From Shewanella oneidensis MR-1 (GTDB lineage: Bacteria > Pseudomonadota > Gammaproteobacteria > Enterobacterales > Shewanellaceae), in NCBI RefSeq assembly GCF_000146165.2, contig NC_004349.1, positions 97,614-161,613 of the forward strand: a stretch of 64,000 bases of DNA, read 5' to 3'. Positions 38,580 to 48,121 of this stretch are shown piece after piece. A model generated the notes under the pieces. It saw only the letters and a list, made by a program, of their open reading frames with translations. It did no database searches and had not been told where the DNA came from. A program made the translations under genes and the position numbers. Position 1 is the stretch's first letter. Every line of letters begins with the position of its first letter.

Positions 38580-38950
38580 ATGCATAGAAAGCGTTGCTGG
38601 AAGTGTATTACATTACGGTGCTTTTATGCAATTCGCATCGTTGATTTACTAAGCAAAAGTCTGCTCCATTTTGGTATCAATGAACTCATAGATTTTCTAA
38701 TGGATGTTCGCTCTTAAATCGTGTTAGTGGATAACTCTAAGACAGACTGATTCACGCACTGAAAATTGACATTTGTCGCAGTTTCGGATTAACCAGCTTT
38801 TGCCCCAAAGCAATTTTTAACCCTTTATAATCACTGATCGCGAAGTAGCCTGATCCCTAAATTTTTGTAATGATGGCAAGTGCCTACTTTTAATTACTTT
38901 CGTGCAGGTATAAGGCGTTAAGCGCAAAGGTACTACCACTATTTTGGATA
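38580..38950. other. Intergenic stretch without recognisable features
   Basis: About 370 bp before the MBL gene. I see no coding frame, IS end or hairpin I can support. Confidence 0.5.
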
Positions 38951-39799
38951 ATGATGAAACTTACAGCATTAGTTGATAATACTCGTTTAGACAGTAGGCC
39001 AGAGCTAGCTGTTGAGCGGGGGCTCTCTTTTCATGTAGAGACAATGGGAAGCCAAATTCTGTTTGATACAGGAAGCAGTAGTACGTTCTGTGAAAATGCG
39101 GCATTGATGAATATTAGCATTCAAGATGTTGATCTTGCAGTGATATCTCATCGTCACCACGACCATTGCAACGGTACAACTCACTTTATTGAACGAAATT
39201 CCAAAGCAAAGATATATCTGAAAGACTGTGAGGATAAAAACTATCTATTTAAGGCGTTTGGTTTTAAGAATGATGTTGGTATTAATAAAGAATTGCTAAA
39301 AAATGCTAGTGAGCGCTTAATTTTTGTTGAACATACAACAGAGATATTGCCGAACATTTTTATTATAACCGAAATTAGTGATAAATATGAAAAACCAAAA
39401 GGGAATCGGTATCTCTATACCCAATCAGAAAATGGTTACAAAAATGATACATTTGACCATGAATTACTATTGGTAGTTAAAGAAAGCGATGGCCTAATCG
39501 TCTTTACTGGTTGTGCTCACAGCGGTGTTTTAAATATGGTTGAGACTGCTATTGAACTGTTCCCTAACCACAGAATAAAAGCAGTTGTTGGAGGTTTTCA
39601 CTTGGTTGGTTTGCCACTATTGAATAGCATTGGTGGGACTAAACAAGATATTCAAGCAATCGGTCAGGCTTTGTCACACTATCCAATTGATAAGCTGTAC
39701 ACAGGACATTGCACAGGAATGAAAGCATTTGGATTACTTAAAGAAGTCCTTGGAGATCGTCTAGAACATTTACCAACGGGGCGAAGCGTATTAATTTAG
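38951..39799 (+). CDS. MBL-fold metallo-hydrolase
   Basis: The 282-residue product carries the metallo-beta-lactamase core: LVDNTRLDS at the first strand, GSQILFDTGSS, the metal motif ISHRHHDHCNGT (HxHxDH type), a later FTGCAHSGVLNMV, and GGFHLVG plus YTGHCTGMKAF. The pattern GCAHSG...GGFHL is that of the dihydropterin-ribofuranosyl-aminobenzene-phosphate-synthase-like subgroup of the fold. The substrate is unknown. It has no signal peptide and looks cytoplasmic. It is isolated between lipoprotein genes; no operon partner is evident. Confidence 0.85.
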   Translation: MMKLTALVDNTRLDSRPELAVERGLSFHVETMGSQILFDTGSSSTFCENAALMNISIQDVDLAVISHRHHDHCNGTTHFIERNSKAKIYLKDCEDKNYLFKAFGFKNDVGINKELLKNASERLIFVEHTTEILPNIFIITEISDKYEKPKGNRYLYTQSENGYKNDTFDHELLLVVKESDGLIVFTGCAHSGVLNMVETAIELFPNHRIKAVVGGFHLVGLPLLNSIGGTKQDIQAIGQALSHYPIDKLYTGHCTGMKAFGLLKEVLGDRLEHLPTGRSVLI

Positions 39800-39911
39800 T
39801 GATCTCAGTACACTTGCGCTACAGCGCGGATACCGGGCTAGTCAGTATCCACAATAGAATGGGTGAAAAAGAGGTTAGCAAGATTACGGATAACCAAAAG
39901 GGAGGTTATTA

Positions 39912-40610
39912 ATGCGCTGGATACTATTATTGCTGCTGTTGCCATTGACCACAGCTTGTCAGACCGTTCCAACTGAGCCAAAAAATCTAGAGTGGCGCCA
40001 TATGGTGGGTTCCAACTCAGATGAACTTTGGGTAACCGAGGTACTCTTTTATCGTCAGGGTAAGTTGGTGGATGCCTCAACCAATGGTTCTGCCGGATTT
40101 TTCGGGGCTGAAGGATTAAAAGAAAAAGACTATCGCTGGAGTATTTCTAAAGGAAGTCACACCACACGGCCGATTCCGGATCAGGTGGAGCTAGAGTGGA
40201 TTTCATTTCACGACAAGAAGCGCTATCGAATAAGTTTGGCGTTGCCAGCAGAGTTAGAAAGCATAATTGCGCAACCTTATCGCTTCAAAGTGAGGGATGA
40301 GTGGCGTGAAGAGCGTCGTAGGAATATTGGGTTGGGTATGGCGACCGGAGGTTATGTCGAGGCGTTTTTAACCAATGCCAAAGTGAAGCCTGATATCCTG
40401 CTGGCTAGGGGGATTGCTAAGGAAATTCAAACCTCGCAAGACAAGGAAAATTCCGTCACCAAAGTCTACAAAGTGTGGTTCGACGATTTTGATAAAGCAT
40501 ATGGTGATGCCTATCAACAGTACCCCACACCCAGTGGCATGGCTTGGGCTCCGATCATGGATGCTTACCGTGCCGCACAGCCCAAAACAGATACAAACCC
40601 CGTGCAATGA
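39912..40610 (+). CDS. DUF2931-like lipoprotein
   Basis: GGGAGG precedes the ATG. A lipoprotein signal (MRWILLLLLLPLTTAC) leads into a 217-residue mature part with the DUF2931-type layout: WRHMVGSNSDELWVTEVLFY, a Gly-rich segment, then IPDQVELEWISFHDKKRYRI and SLALP. DUF2931 proteins are often found beside type VI secretion or Rhs effectors. The +2 residue is Gln, so outer-membrane sorting is expected. The IS481 copy C lies 10 bp after the stop. Confidence 0.65.
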   Translation: MRWILLLLLLPLTTACQTVPTEPKNLEWRHMVGSNSDELWVTEVLFYRQGKLVDASTNGSAGFFGAEGLKEKDYRWSISKGSHTTRPIPDQVELEWISFHDKKRYRISLALPAELESIIAQPYRFKVRDEWREERRRNIGLGMATGGYVEAFLTNAKVKPDILLARGIAKEIQTSQDKENSVTKVYKVWFDDFDKAYGDAYQQYPTPSGMAWAPIMDAYRAAQPKTDTNPVQ

Positions 40611-40620
40611 TGATATCAAT

Positions 40621-41822
40621 TGTACTAGCTCAGACTTGATCTGACAGTTACCAGTTTTATGCTGGTGTCTGTCAGATTAGATTCGAGTCAGATTCTTTTC
40701 CGCCCAAACCCGTTTCCCATCAATCAATGTTTCAACTGGCGTTCTGCCGTTGCACATTTTGCCTTGATGAGTGCGTTCATTGTTGTAGTAAGACAGCCAC
40801 TCGTCCAGATCTTTTTGCAGCTCCTCCAGCGTTTGGTACAGCTTTTTGCGGAAGGTCACCTGATAAAACTCGTTCAGGATCGTCTTATGAAACCGCTCGC
40901 AGATCCCATTCGTTTGCGGCGACATCGCTTTGGTTTTCGTGTGGTCGATATCATTAATCGCCAGATATAGCTGGTAATCATGGTGCTCGACCTTGCCGCA
41001 ATACTCTGTGCCACGGTCAGTTAAAATACGCAGCACCGGCAACTGCTGTGACTCGTAAAACGGCAATACTTTGTCGTTCAATAAGTCCGCTGCAGTGATA
41101 GGTGTTTTCGTAGTATAGAGCTTGCAATGAGCGACTTTGCAGTACGTATCGACATAGGTTTGCTGATAGATACGACCAACGCCCTTGAGGTTTCCGACAT
41201 AAAACGTGTCTTGCGACCCAAGGTAGCCTGGGTGCGCGGTTTCAATCTCACCACAGGCTTCATCGTCGTGTTTTTTGCGCTCAAGTGCCGCAATCTGTTC
41301 ATCAGTAAGTTGAATGCCATCGCGAGCTACTTTGGCTTCCAAGGCTTTCAGTCGCTTCTTAAAGTTCTCTAAATCATGTCGCAACCAGATTGAGCGGACA
41401 CCACTGCCAGAAACAAACACGCCTTTTTTGCGCAGTTCATTGCTGGTTCTGTGTTGGCCATGGGCGGGAAATTCAATCGCATACTCCATCACTGCCTGTT
41501 CAACAGCTTCTTCGACACGGTTCTTGAGATTTGGACTTCTACGACTTTTTTCGATCAGTGCATCAACACCGCCATCGTCCACTAACTCGCGGTAACGATA
41601 AAACGTATCACGAGACACACCCATGACTTTGCAGGCTCTGGAGACGTTGCTCAGTTCCTCTGCCAGATTGAGTAAACCTGTTTTGTGTTTGATGATTGGA
41701 TTGTTACTATGGAGCATGAGAGTTACCTCCTTGGTTTTGATTAAGGATTCGACACCCACAATCAAAACTGGTAACTCTCACCTTTTCAAGGCGATGTGTC
41801 AGATCAAGTCGAGACTAATTCA
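40621..41822 (-). mobile_element. IS481-family element, copy C
   Basis: Same 1202-bp element as copies A and B, in the opposite orientation. Flanks are TATCAAT at the left and GCTAAGG at the right; they do not match, so the target duplication is missing, unlike the other two copies. Confidence 0.95.
40677..41717 (-). CDS. IS481-family transposase
   Basis: Translation is the same as the transposase at 8941-9981; see that entry. All catalytic residues are present. Confidence 0.93.
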   Translation of the reverse strand: MLHSNNPIIKHKTGLLNLAEELSNVSRACKVMGVSRDTFYRYRELVDDGGVDALIEKSRRSPNLKNRVEEAVEQAVMEYAIEFPAHGQHRTSNELRKKGVFVSGSGVRSIWLRHDLENFKKRLKALEAKVARDGIQLTDEQIAALERKKHDDEACGEIETAHPGYLGSQDTFYVGNLKGVGRIYQQTYVDTYCKVAHCKLYTTKTPITAADLLNDKVLPFYESQQLPVLRILTDRGTEYCGKVEHHDYQLYLAINDIDHTKTKAMSPQTNGICERFHKTILNEFYQVTFRKKLYQTLEELQKDLDEWLSYYNNERTHQGKMCNGRTPVETLIDGKRVWAEKNLTRI

Positions 41823-42224
41823 GCTAAGGAGATTAATCACGTTTTGGACTTGGCCGCAGTATATCCGTGTCAATTGGTATAAATGATGCTATAGGAACTG
41901 GCAGTAGTGTTCAAATTTCTGCGTCATTTCTTTAAACTATACCAAAAAGAAGGGCCGCCGGGATTCTTCCCCTCTGCCAAATCAGGCCTAATTATTTGTT
42001 ATAGTTAACAATATCCTAAAAGTATCAACTTTACCATTTTGCAAAAAAACAAGCTCTGCGTCGAGAACCATCTAGCACATCGAGTTTACCATTCACTTAT
42101 CTAGCGACAGCAGGGTAAAATTGCTGGAAGGCTAATGAATCAAGATCTTGTAGAGAATTAACATTTAGAGGGGCCGTTTTCCAAGCGGCCCCTAACAGTA
42201 CCCTCAAAGATCACTAAAAATAAG
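41823..42224. other. Non-coding stretch with an IS256-end relic and a hairpin
   Basis: At 41902-41931 the sequence AGTAGTGTTCAAATTTCTGC followed by GTCATTTCTT resembles the right end of the IS256 copies. At 42169-42193 there is a hairpin (AGGGGCCGTTTTCC / AAGCGGCCCCT type). No gene seen. Confidence 0.5.
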
Positions 42225-42479
42225 TCATAAAATTTTGGCGGTTTTCCGCTTACAACCCCAGGACGGAAATTTCGGCGGTTCCGGCGTAGAACCCCTAATT
42301 GTGTCTACACTGACACCCATCGTGGCAGCAAATTCGGCCTGCGTCACTTTAAGCAGATCTTCACGGATTGACTTAACATCAGCAACTTCATAACGAGTTA
42401 CTCGAGCGGGCTTTTTGAGACCATGATGAATTTCTACCGCTTCTTCAAGGGAGGCTTGAAGTTCGTTAAATATACTCAT
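42225..42479 (-). pseudogene. HigA/NadS-type antitoxin with frameshifted C-terminus
   Basis: The N-terminal part is typical: MSIFNELQASLEEAVEIHHG, ARVTRYEVADVKSIREDLLK and TQAEFAATMGVSVDTIR, an XRE helix-turn-helix. After that the frame gives GSTPEPPKFPSWG and stops; a -PPKFYDLF ending typical of the family is readable in another frame. So the recognition helix end and the dimer part are lost. The start overlaps the stop of the upstream toxin-derived frame (ATGA). Confidence 0.75.
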
Positions 42480-42655
42480 TTGCTCTCTCCTTTAAGTGAT
42501 TGAACGATTAGTTTTAATTTGGCCTTTTCTTCCGCTGTTAGGCTATCTTTAACTGCTTTTGGATAAGCGAGCACCAGGTAAATTTTATCGGCGAGCTTTA
42601 ATGCTTCTACTTTAAATACAGCAGTATGAATTTTACGCATTTTGTGTGTTGACAT
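42476..42655 (-). pseudogene. In-frame fusion of IS3 orfA start and HigB/RelE-type toxin end
   Basis: A 59-codon frame starts with IS3 orfA (MSTHKMRKIHTAVFKVEAL, compare MTTQKTRKTHTAEFKAEAM at 20586) and passes into KIYLVLAYPKAVKDSLTAEE then KAKLKLIVQSLKGESK, the C-terminal end of a HigB/RelE-fold toxin. It overlaps the antitoxin start by ATGA, the native operon junction. Most of the toxin including its catalytic region has been lost. The orfA ribosome-binding site (GAGGTGAAACC) is retained. Confidence 0.7.
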
Positions 42656-42722
42656 GGTTTCACCTCGTTAAATGATTTTACTCACTTATCAAGATGTCCA
42701 AAAGTGTTGGTACGGATCATTA
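42620..42722 (-). mobile_element. IS3-family left end, relic
   Basis: Reading inward from 42722, TGATCCGTACCAACACTTTT then GGACATCTTGATAAGTGAG matches the end of the IS3 element at 19615-20648, followed by the first codons of its orfA. Confidence 0.7.
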
Positions 42723-42830
42723 TTCACAATCCCTTAATTGTGAAATGAATGTCGGTGTGTGTCTTCCCACAGAGCAGAATTTTATCACCAAACTGGGTAT
42801 GCAACAGAATTATGCGAATGTTAAATAATA

Positions 42831-42861
42831 AATCCCCTAGAGTCGTAAAATTCTAGGGGGG
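42831..42861 (-). terminator. Terminator of the cus operon
   Basis: Stem CCCCCTAGAATTTTAC / AGAGTCTAGGGG-like pairing (core CCCCTAGA / TCTAGGGG), 14 bp after the cusA stop, with an A/T-rich tail. Confidence 0.7.
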
Positions 42862-42874
42862 TTATTTCAAATAT

Positions 42875-45800
42875 CTAAGCATCTTTCTTTAATTTACGTG
42901 AGTAAATCAGTAGATAAAGTGCGGGTAGTAGAAACAGTGACAATAATGGGGCAGTAACCATACCACCGACCATAGGTGCGGCAATTTTCTGCATCACATC
43001 GTTACCCGATCCTGCACCCCACATAATGGGGAGTAGGCCGAAGAAGATGGTCGCTACTGTCATGGCTTTGGGGCGGATCCGCATAACGGCACCTTCCATT
43101 AACGCTTCTTTTAAGTCGCTGACGCTGTGGTAATTATCTTTTTCTTGCCTGTGCTTGATGGCGTTATTGAGATATACCAACATCACCACCCCAAACTCGG
43201 CGGCGACACCCGCTAAGGCAATCATACCGACAGCGACGGCCACTGAGATGTTGTAATCCAGCAGATACAACAACCAAGTGCTGCCGACCAATGCGAAGGG
43301 GAGGCTTAGCATAATAATGCTAGCCTGAATGGTGGAGCCGAAGGTCATCATCAGCAGGATGAAGATGACGGCTAATGCCATAGGGATCACTTGTTTAAGC
43401 TTAGCATCGACCCTTTGCATATATTCGTACTGACCCGCAAAGCTATAGCTGTAACGGGGTGGGACGACGAGTTCGGCATCTAAGGCCGTTTTCGCGGTGG
43501 CAATATACTCACCGATAGAGGTGCCCTCGATATCGATAAACACCCAAGAGATTAAGCGGCCATTCTCACTCTTTAACATAGGCGCGCCATCGTTAATTTC
43601 GATGTCGGCCAAGTTACGTAGCGGCAGATAATGCCCCGACTTAGTGATCACAGGGAGTTCGCGCAGCTTTTCGATATTATCGCGTAGCTCACGGGGATAA
43701 CGCAGGTTGATTGGATAACGTTCGGCGCCTTGTACCGACTCACCAATATCCATACCGCCAATGGCATAACGCACCACATCTTGAATATCCTGCAACGTCA
43801 TACCGTAACGTGCGGCCACATCCAGTTTCGGACTGATATCGATATAACGGCCGCCGCCACTGCGTTCGGCGTAGGCCGATTTGGTGTGTGGCACTTTGCT
43901 TAAGATAGCTTCAATCTTAGTGCCAATGCTTTGCAGTTCGTTGACATCGGCCCCAGTGATCTTAATGCCGACAGGGGTTTTGATCCCCGTCGAGAGCATG
44001 TCGATTCGGGTTTTGATGGGTTGCACCCAAGCATTGGTGAGTCCAGGTACTTTTACGGTTTGCTGTAGCTGGGCAATAATGCCATCTAAGGTCATGCCTT
44101 CACGCCATTCGTCATGGGGTTTAAGCATGATAGTGGTTTCAAGCATAGTCAGCGGCGCGGGATCGGTCGCGGTTTCGGCGCGGCCTACTTTGCCAAACAC
44201 GCGGGCCACTTCGGGCACGGTTTTGATTAAACGGTCGGTTTGCTGCAGCACTTCGGCGGCCTTGCTGGCACTGATGCCGGGTAATGCCGTTGGCATGTAG
44301 AGCAAATCGCCTTCTTCGAGTGTGGGCATAAACTCGCTGCCCATGCGGGTCATAGGATACCAAGCGCTGGCCAGCGCGATTAACGCTAACATCAGGGTGA
44401 CTTTAGGGAATTTCAGCACCAGTTTTAGTGAAGGTTGATAAATCGCGATCAAGAAACGGCTGATGGGATTGCTACGTTCGCTGGGGATTTTGCCGCGAAT
44501 AAAGTAACCCATCAAAATCGGCACTAAGGTGATCGATAAAAAGGCCGCCGCTGCCATGGCGAAGGTTTTAGTGTAGGCCAATGGCGCGAATAATCGACCT
44601 TCCTGCGCCTCGAGCGCAAACACAGGTACAAAGCTTAAGGTAATAATAATTAATGAGAAAAATAACGCAGGGCCGACTTCAATCGACGCTTCGGTGACGA
44701 TGCGCCAATGCTCTTTCGTATCGGGTTCGCGATTATGATCCGCTTTAAAATGCTCTAAATGCTTGTGCAAGTTTTCGATCATTACAATCGCGCCGTCCAC
44801 CACGGCGCCGATGGCAATGGCGATGCCGCCAAGGCTCATGATATTGGCGTTAACACCCATTTTATTCATCACAATAAAGGCGATTAGGATAGATAGCGGC
44901 AGGGTGATCACGGCCACGAGTGTGGAGCGCGCATGCAGCAAAAACAGCAAACAGACTAAGCCGACCACCAACATTTCTTCGACGACCTTGCTAAACAAGT
45001 TGTCGACGGACTTAAGGATCAAGTGAGATCTGTCGTAGGTTGGGATAATCTCAACCCCATCGGGCAGGCCGGCTTTGAGTTCTTCGAGTTTTGCTTTCAC
45101 CGCATCAATCGTCGCTAAGGCGTTTTCGCCGTAACGCATCACCACAATTCCGCCAACGACTTCACCTTCACCGTCGAGTTCGGCTATGCCGCGGCGTGAA
45201 GCTGGGCCTTTACGCACAGTAGCAACATCTTTGAGGGTTAAACCTGTGCCAGAGGGACTGGTGATGCCAAGGGGGATTTCACGAAAATCCTCTAGCGTCT
45301 GTCGATAGCCTTTGGCGCGTACCATATACTCGGCTTCAGCCATTTCGATGACCGAGCCGCCAGTTTCGCTATTAGATTTTTCTATCGCATCTTTAATGCT
45401 GGCGATATCCAGTTTATAGATCGCCATTTTGTCGGGTTCGAGTACGATCTGGTAGGTCTGCTCCATACCACCAACGGTGGCGACTTCAGACACGCCCGCC
45501 ACGCTTTGCAGCTCTAGCTTGAGGTACCAATCCTGCAGACTCTTGAGTTGCGATAAATCTAAATTGCCGGAGCGATCGACCAGCGCATATTCAAACACCC
45601 AACCAACGCCAGATGCATCTGGGCCGAGGGAAGGTTGCACATTTTGCGGTAAACGGCTGCTGATCTGACTCAGGTATTCGAGCACCCGTGAGCGAGCCCA
45701 GTAAATGTCGGTGCCTTCTTCAAAAATTACATACACGTAAGAGTCGCCAAACATGGAATAACCACGCACGGTTTTAGCACCAGGTACGGCTAACATGGCG

Positions 45801-46012
45801 GTAGACAAGGGATAAGTCACTTGTTCTTCAACCAATTTTGGCGCTTGACCCGGATAAGGGGTTTTAATGATCACTTGCACATCGGATAAATCCGGCAGCG
45901 CATCGAGCGGCGTTTTTCGCAGCTCCTGTACGCCCCAAACAGTGATCATGATGGCGATAATCAACACCATAAATCGCTGCCTGATGGACGCCTCGATAAT
46001 ATATTTCAACAT
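42875..46012 (-). CDS. cusA: CusA-type heavy-metal efflux RND transporter
   Basis: The 1045-residue product is full length for HME-RND pumps, with twelve predicted membrane helices in the usual 1+5+1+5 arrangement. The second block contains AIAIGAVVDGAIVMIENLHK, the charged motif of CusA/CzcA proton relay. The porter domain has PLTMLETTIMLKPHDEWREG and TRIDMLSTGIKTPVGIKITG, which match the Cu/Ag-specific (CusA) branch with its methionine sites better than the Zn/Co CzcA branch. AGGAG precedes the ATG. It starts 9 bp after the adaptor gene stop, so they form an operon that exports Cu(I)/Ag(I) from the periplasm. No CusC outer-membrane partner is in the window. Confidence 0.93.
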   Translation of the reverse strand: MLKYIIEASIRQRFMVLIIAIMITVWGVQELRKTPLDALPDLSDVQVIIKTPYPGQAPKLVEEQVTYPLSTAMLAVPGAKTVRGYSMFGDSYVYVIFEEGTDIYWARSRVLEYLSQISSRLPQNVQPSLGPDASGVGWVFEYALVDRSGNLDLSQLKSLQDWYLKLELQSVAGVSEVATVGGMEQTYQIVLEPDKMAIYKLDIASIKDAIEKSNSETGGSVIEMAEAEYMVRAKGYRQTLEDFREIPLGITSPSGTGLTLKDVATVRKGPASRRGIAELDGEGEVVGGIVVMRYGENALATIDAVKAKLEELKAGLPDGVEIIPTYDRSHLILKSVDNLFSKVVEEMLVVGLVCLLFLLHARSTLVAVITLPLSILIAFIVMNKMGVNANIMSLGGIAIAIGAVVDGAIVMIENLHKHLEHFKADHNREPDTKEHWRIVTEASIEVGPALFFSLIIITLSFVPVFALEAQEGRLFAPLAYTKTFAMAAAAFLSITLVPILMGYFIRGKIPSERSNPISRFLIAIYQPSLKLVLKFPKVTLMLALIALASAWYPMTRMGSEFMPTLEEGDLLYMPTALPGISASKAAEVLQQTDRLIKTVPEVARVFGKVGRAETATDPAPLTMLETTIMLKPHDEWREGMTLDGIIAQLQQTVKVPGLTNAWVQPIKTRIDMLSTGIKTPVGIKITGADVNELQSIGTKIEAILSKVPHTKSAYAERSGGGRYIDISPKLDVAARYGMTLQDIQDVVRYAIGGMDIGESVQGAERYPINLRYPRELRDNIEKLRELPVITKSGHYLPLRNLADIEINDGAPMLKSENGRLISWVFIDIEGTSIGEYIATAKTALDAELVVPPRYSYSFAGQYEYMQRVDAKLKQVIPMALAVIFILLMMTFGSTIQASIIMLSLPFALVGSTWLLYLLDYNISVAVAVGMIALAGVAAEFGVVMLVYLNNAIKHRQEKDNYHSVSDLKEALMEGAVMRIRPKAMTVATIFFGLLPIMWGAGSGNDVMQKIAAPMVGGMVTAPLLSLFLLPALYLLIYSRKLKKDA

Positions 46013-46021
46013 AACGCGCTC

Positions 46022-47563
46022 CTAGTGCTGATGACCGCTGCTTAAACGCATTAAACTGCCCTTGAGGCTAGCCTCGGAGTCGAGTAAGAATTGCCCCGAA
46101 ATCACCACACGTTCACCTTCATTCAGGCCTGAAATAATCTCGGCCTTACCTTGGCTCATCATGCCGACAGTTACGGCCTTGGCGGTAAAACTGTCGTCGG
46201 TTTGCTTGACGATCACGCGGTTTTCTTTGCCCGTTTGAATTAAAGCTTCCTGCGGGATTACTAGCACATCTTTATTCGGGCCACCGAATAGTGAGACTTT
46301 GGCGAGGGTTTTAGGTCTTAAATCTACCTCGGTATTGTTGAGCACGACTCGTACTCGCAGGCTGCGAGTGACAGGATCAAGCTCAGGGTAGATGTAATCG
46401 ATCGTGCCTTCGATACCGCTGATATTCATGGCGGGAACGGCAATTTCGGCCTTCTGACCTTTGGCAATCCAGCTTTGCTCGTTCTCAAAGACGTCGGCAA
46501 TCACCCAGACTTTAGAGAGATCCACCACAGACATGACTTCGGTCGACGGTTGAATATACATGCCATCGCGAATGTCGAGAGCCTTCACTATGCCGTCTTC
46601 TTTGGCGTAGAAAGGTACTCGATATTGGGTTTGATGTGACTCGGCTAATTGTTTGATTTGCCTGTCGTTAAAGCCAAGAAAGGATAAGCGTAAGCCCGCA
46701 TTGCGCACCAAATCTTTGTAGCGGCCTTGGCCGTTTGCTTTAGCAGTATCCATAGCGAGCAGGTAGTCATCTTGGGCGTTGATTAAATCGGGGGAATAGA
46801 TCTCGTAGATCAGTTGGTCTTTCTTGACGGTATCACCCACGGATTTGAGCATCAGTTTTTCAATCCAGCCAGTAACGCGGGCATGGATATGGGTGATTTG
46901 GCTTTCGTCATAGTCGATTTGACCGACGGTTTCGACAAATTTCCACAGTGTGTCGCGTTCAACCTTGGCCACCTTTAACGCCAACGCTTGCTGCATGCTG
47001 CCGGATACATTGATGTTGATTTCTTGGGTATTGCCGCCCGTTTCGACTTTTTCTAAGTTCATACCGCAGATAGGGCAAGTGCCGGGTACGTCACTGATAA
47101 TGTGGGTATGCATAGGGCAAACGTACTTGATTGTTGTCTCGTTATTTTGAGCTTTAACTAAACTGTCGGCCTTAGGTGTTGGGGTATCGAATACCTGACT
47201 CGCAGCTTTGGCGGCAGAGGTGTGCCCATGCTCAGAGGTTTGGTGATCTGCGGCTTGATGCTGTGCATGCTCGGCCGCAGGGTTCGAGGCATCAAGTTTC
47301 TCAACTAAAAACATATTGCATTTAGGGCAGCGACCCAGCTCATGGCTGATCACTTCGGGATGCATAGGACAAGTGTAGGTTTTGACTTGATTTAACAGAT
47401 TATTCTTAGGCGCAGTTGCAGAATTTGCTGCCGCTTCGGTCGCCGTGTGCTCTTGTGTGTTCGCCAGCTGGGCATGGCTCAACCAAGGCGTACTGATGAG
47501 TAAGCTACTCAAGATCAGTACGGCCTTAGGGGCCTGCTTTTTTACTGTATTAAATTGGTTCAT
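46022..47563 (-). CDS. cusB: CusB-type efflux adaptor with two heavy-metal-binding domains
   Basis: The start at 47563 is chosen because AGGAG lies 9 bp upstream; a start 9 bp earlier would sit directly on that site. The 513-residue protein has a signal sequence, two YHS-like heavy-metal-binding modules (YTCPMHPEVISHELGRCPKC near residue 65 and YVCPMHTHIISDVPGTCPIC near 150), a His-rich linker (AEHAQHQAADHQTSEHGH), then the HlyD-type barrel (DYDESQITHIHARVTGWIEK), helical hairpin and membrane-proximal domain. It links CusA to an outer-membrane channel and may pass metal to the pump. The doubled N-terminal metal module is unusual compared with E. coli CusB. Confidence 0.92.
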   Translation of the reverse strand: MNQFNTVKKQAPKAVLILSSLLISTPWLSHAQLANTQEHTATEAAANSATAPKNNLLNQVKTYTCPMHPEVISHELGRCPKCNMFLVEKLDASNPAAEHAQHQAADHQTSEHGHTSAAKAASQVFDTPTPKADSLVKAQNNETTIKYVCPMHTHIISDVPGTCPICGMNLEKVETGGNTQEININVSGSMQQALALKVAKVERDTLWKFVETVGQIDYDESQITHIHARVTGWIEKLMLKSVGDTVKKDQLIYEIYSPDLINAQDDYLLAMDTAKANGQGRYKDLVRNAGLRLSFLGFNDRQIKQLAESHQTQYRVPFYAKEDGIVKALDIRDGMYIQPSTEVMSVVDLSKVWVIADVFENEQSWIAKGQKAEIAVPAMNISGIEGTIDYIYPELDPVTRSLRVRVVLNNTEVDLRPKTLAKVSLFGGPNKDVLVIPQEALIQTGKENRVIVKQTDDSFTAKAVTVGMMSQGKAEIISGLNEGERVVISGQFLLDSEASLKGSLMRLSSGHQH

Positions 47564-47584
47564 ATGCCTCATCTCCTGCCTAGC

Positions 47585-47845
47585 TTAGTGGTGTTCGTGC
47601 GCGTTGTGCATCGTACCTTCAGCCGTTTTTACTTCCGTCGCCTTTGGCTCTAAGTCCATGCCACATTTAGGGCAAGTATCGCCTTTATTGCCAGTCACTT
47701 CAGGGTGCATAGGGCAAACATGGGTATGGGCTTGTTGCTGTGGATTGGCATTGTCGTGTTGATGTGCGTGCGGCGCGGCCGTTGCAAACACGCTTGTACT
47801 GGTCAGCAAGAATGCGATTAAGGCGAGATTAGTTAGTGTTTTCAT
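47585..47845 (-). CDS. Small periplasmic heavy-metal-binding protein
   Basis: ATG at 47845 has GGAG 8 bp upstream; a GTG 9 bp earlier is less likely. The 86-residue product has a signal peptide (TLTNLALIAFLLTSTSVFA), a His-rich stretch (HAHQHDNANPQQQAHTH) and one YHS-like module (VCPMHPEVTGNKGDTCPKCG MDLEP) like those in the CusB-type adaptor. It ends HNAHEHH. It is 22 bp upstream of cusB in the same operon and may be a periplasmic Cu(I)/Ag(I) chaperone. Confidence 0.85.
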   Translation of the reverse strand: MKTLTNLALIAFLLTSTSVFATAAPHAHQHDNANPQQQAHTHVCPMHPEVTGNKGDTCPKCGMDLEPKATEVKTAEGTMHNAHEHH

Positions 47846-48121
47846 ATTATTCACTCCATCGGATTAATGGCCGAATATGAGCGCATAACGTCAGTGAGCA
47901 CAGTGGATCAAAGCGGTTCGTTTCGATAGACGGATTGATGCCACAATTTGGCATTCGGCTCAGTAATCAACGTTTTGCTAGACTCGGGTGCACGATTTAA
48001 TGATAAGGCACCACAATAAACGGCTAAATAGGGCGTTAGCTTAGGGCTAACAGCATTGTCGTTTTAGCTTGGTCGTTTGGCTTTTTTAAGGGTTTATTTG
48101 CCCAATAAGCACAAAGTAGAG

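Noticed and set aside
40659..40970. Frames antisense to the IS481 transposase (also at 9688-9999 and 34018-34329)
   Set aside because: They are repeated only because the IS is repeated; no independent coding evidence.
43881..44300. 139-codon plus-strand frame inside cusA
   Set aside because: Antisense shadow of a well-supported RND gene, without family similarity or ribosome-binding site.
47855..48121. Possible small gene between the YHS-module gene and the Met/His/Cys-rich gene
   Set aside because: All frames I read contain stops within about 30 codons; probably a promoter region.
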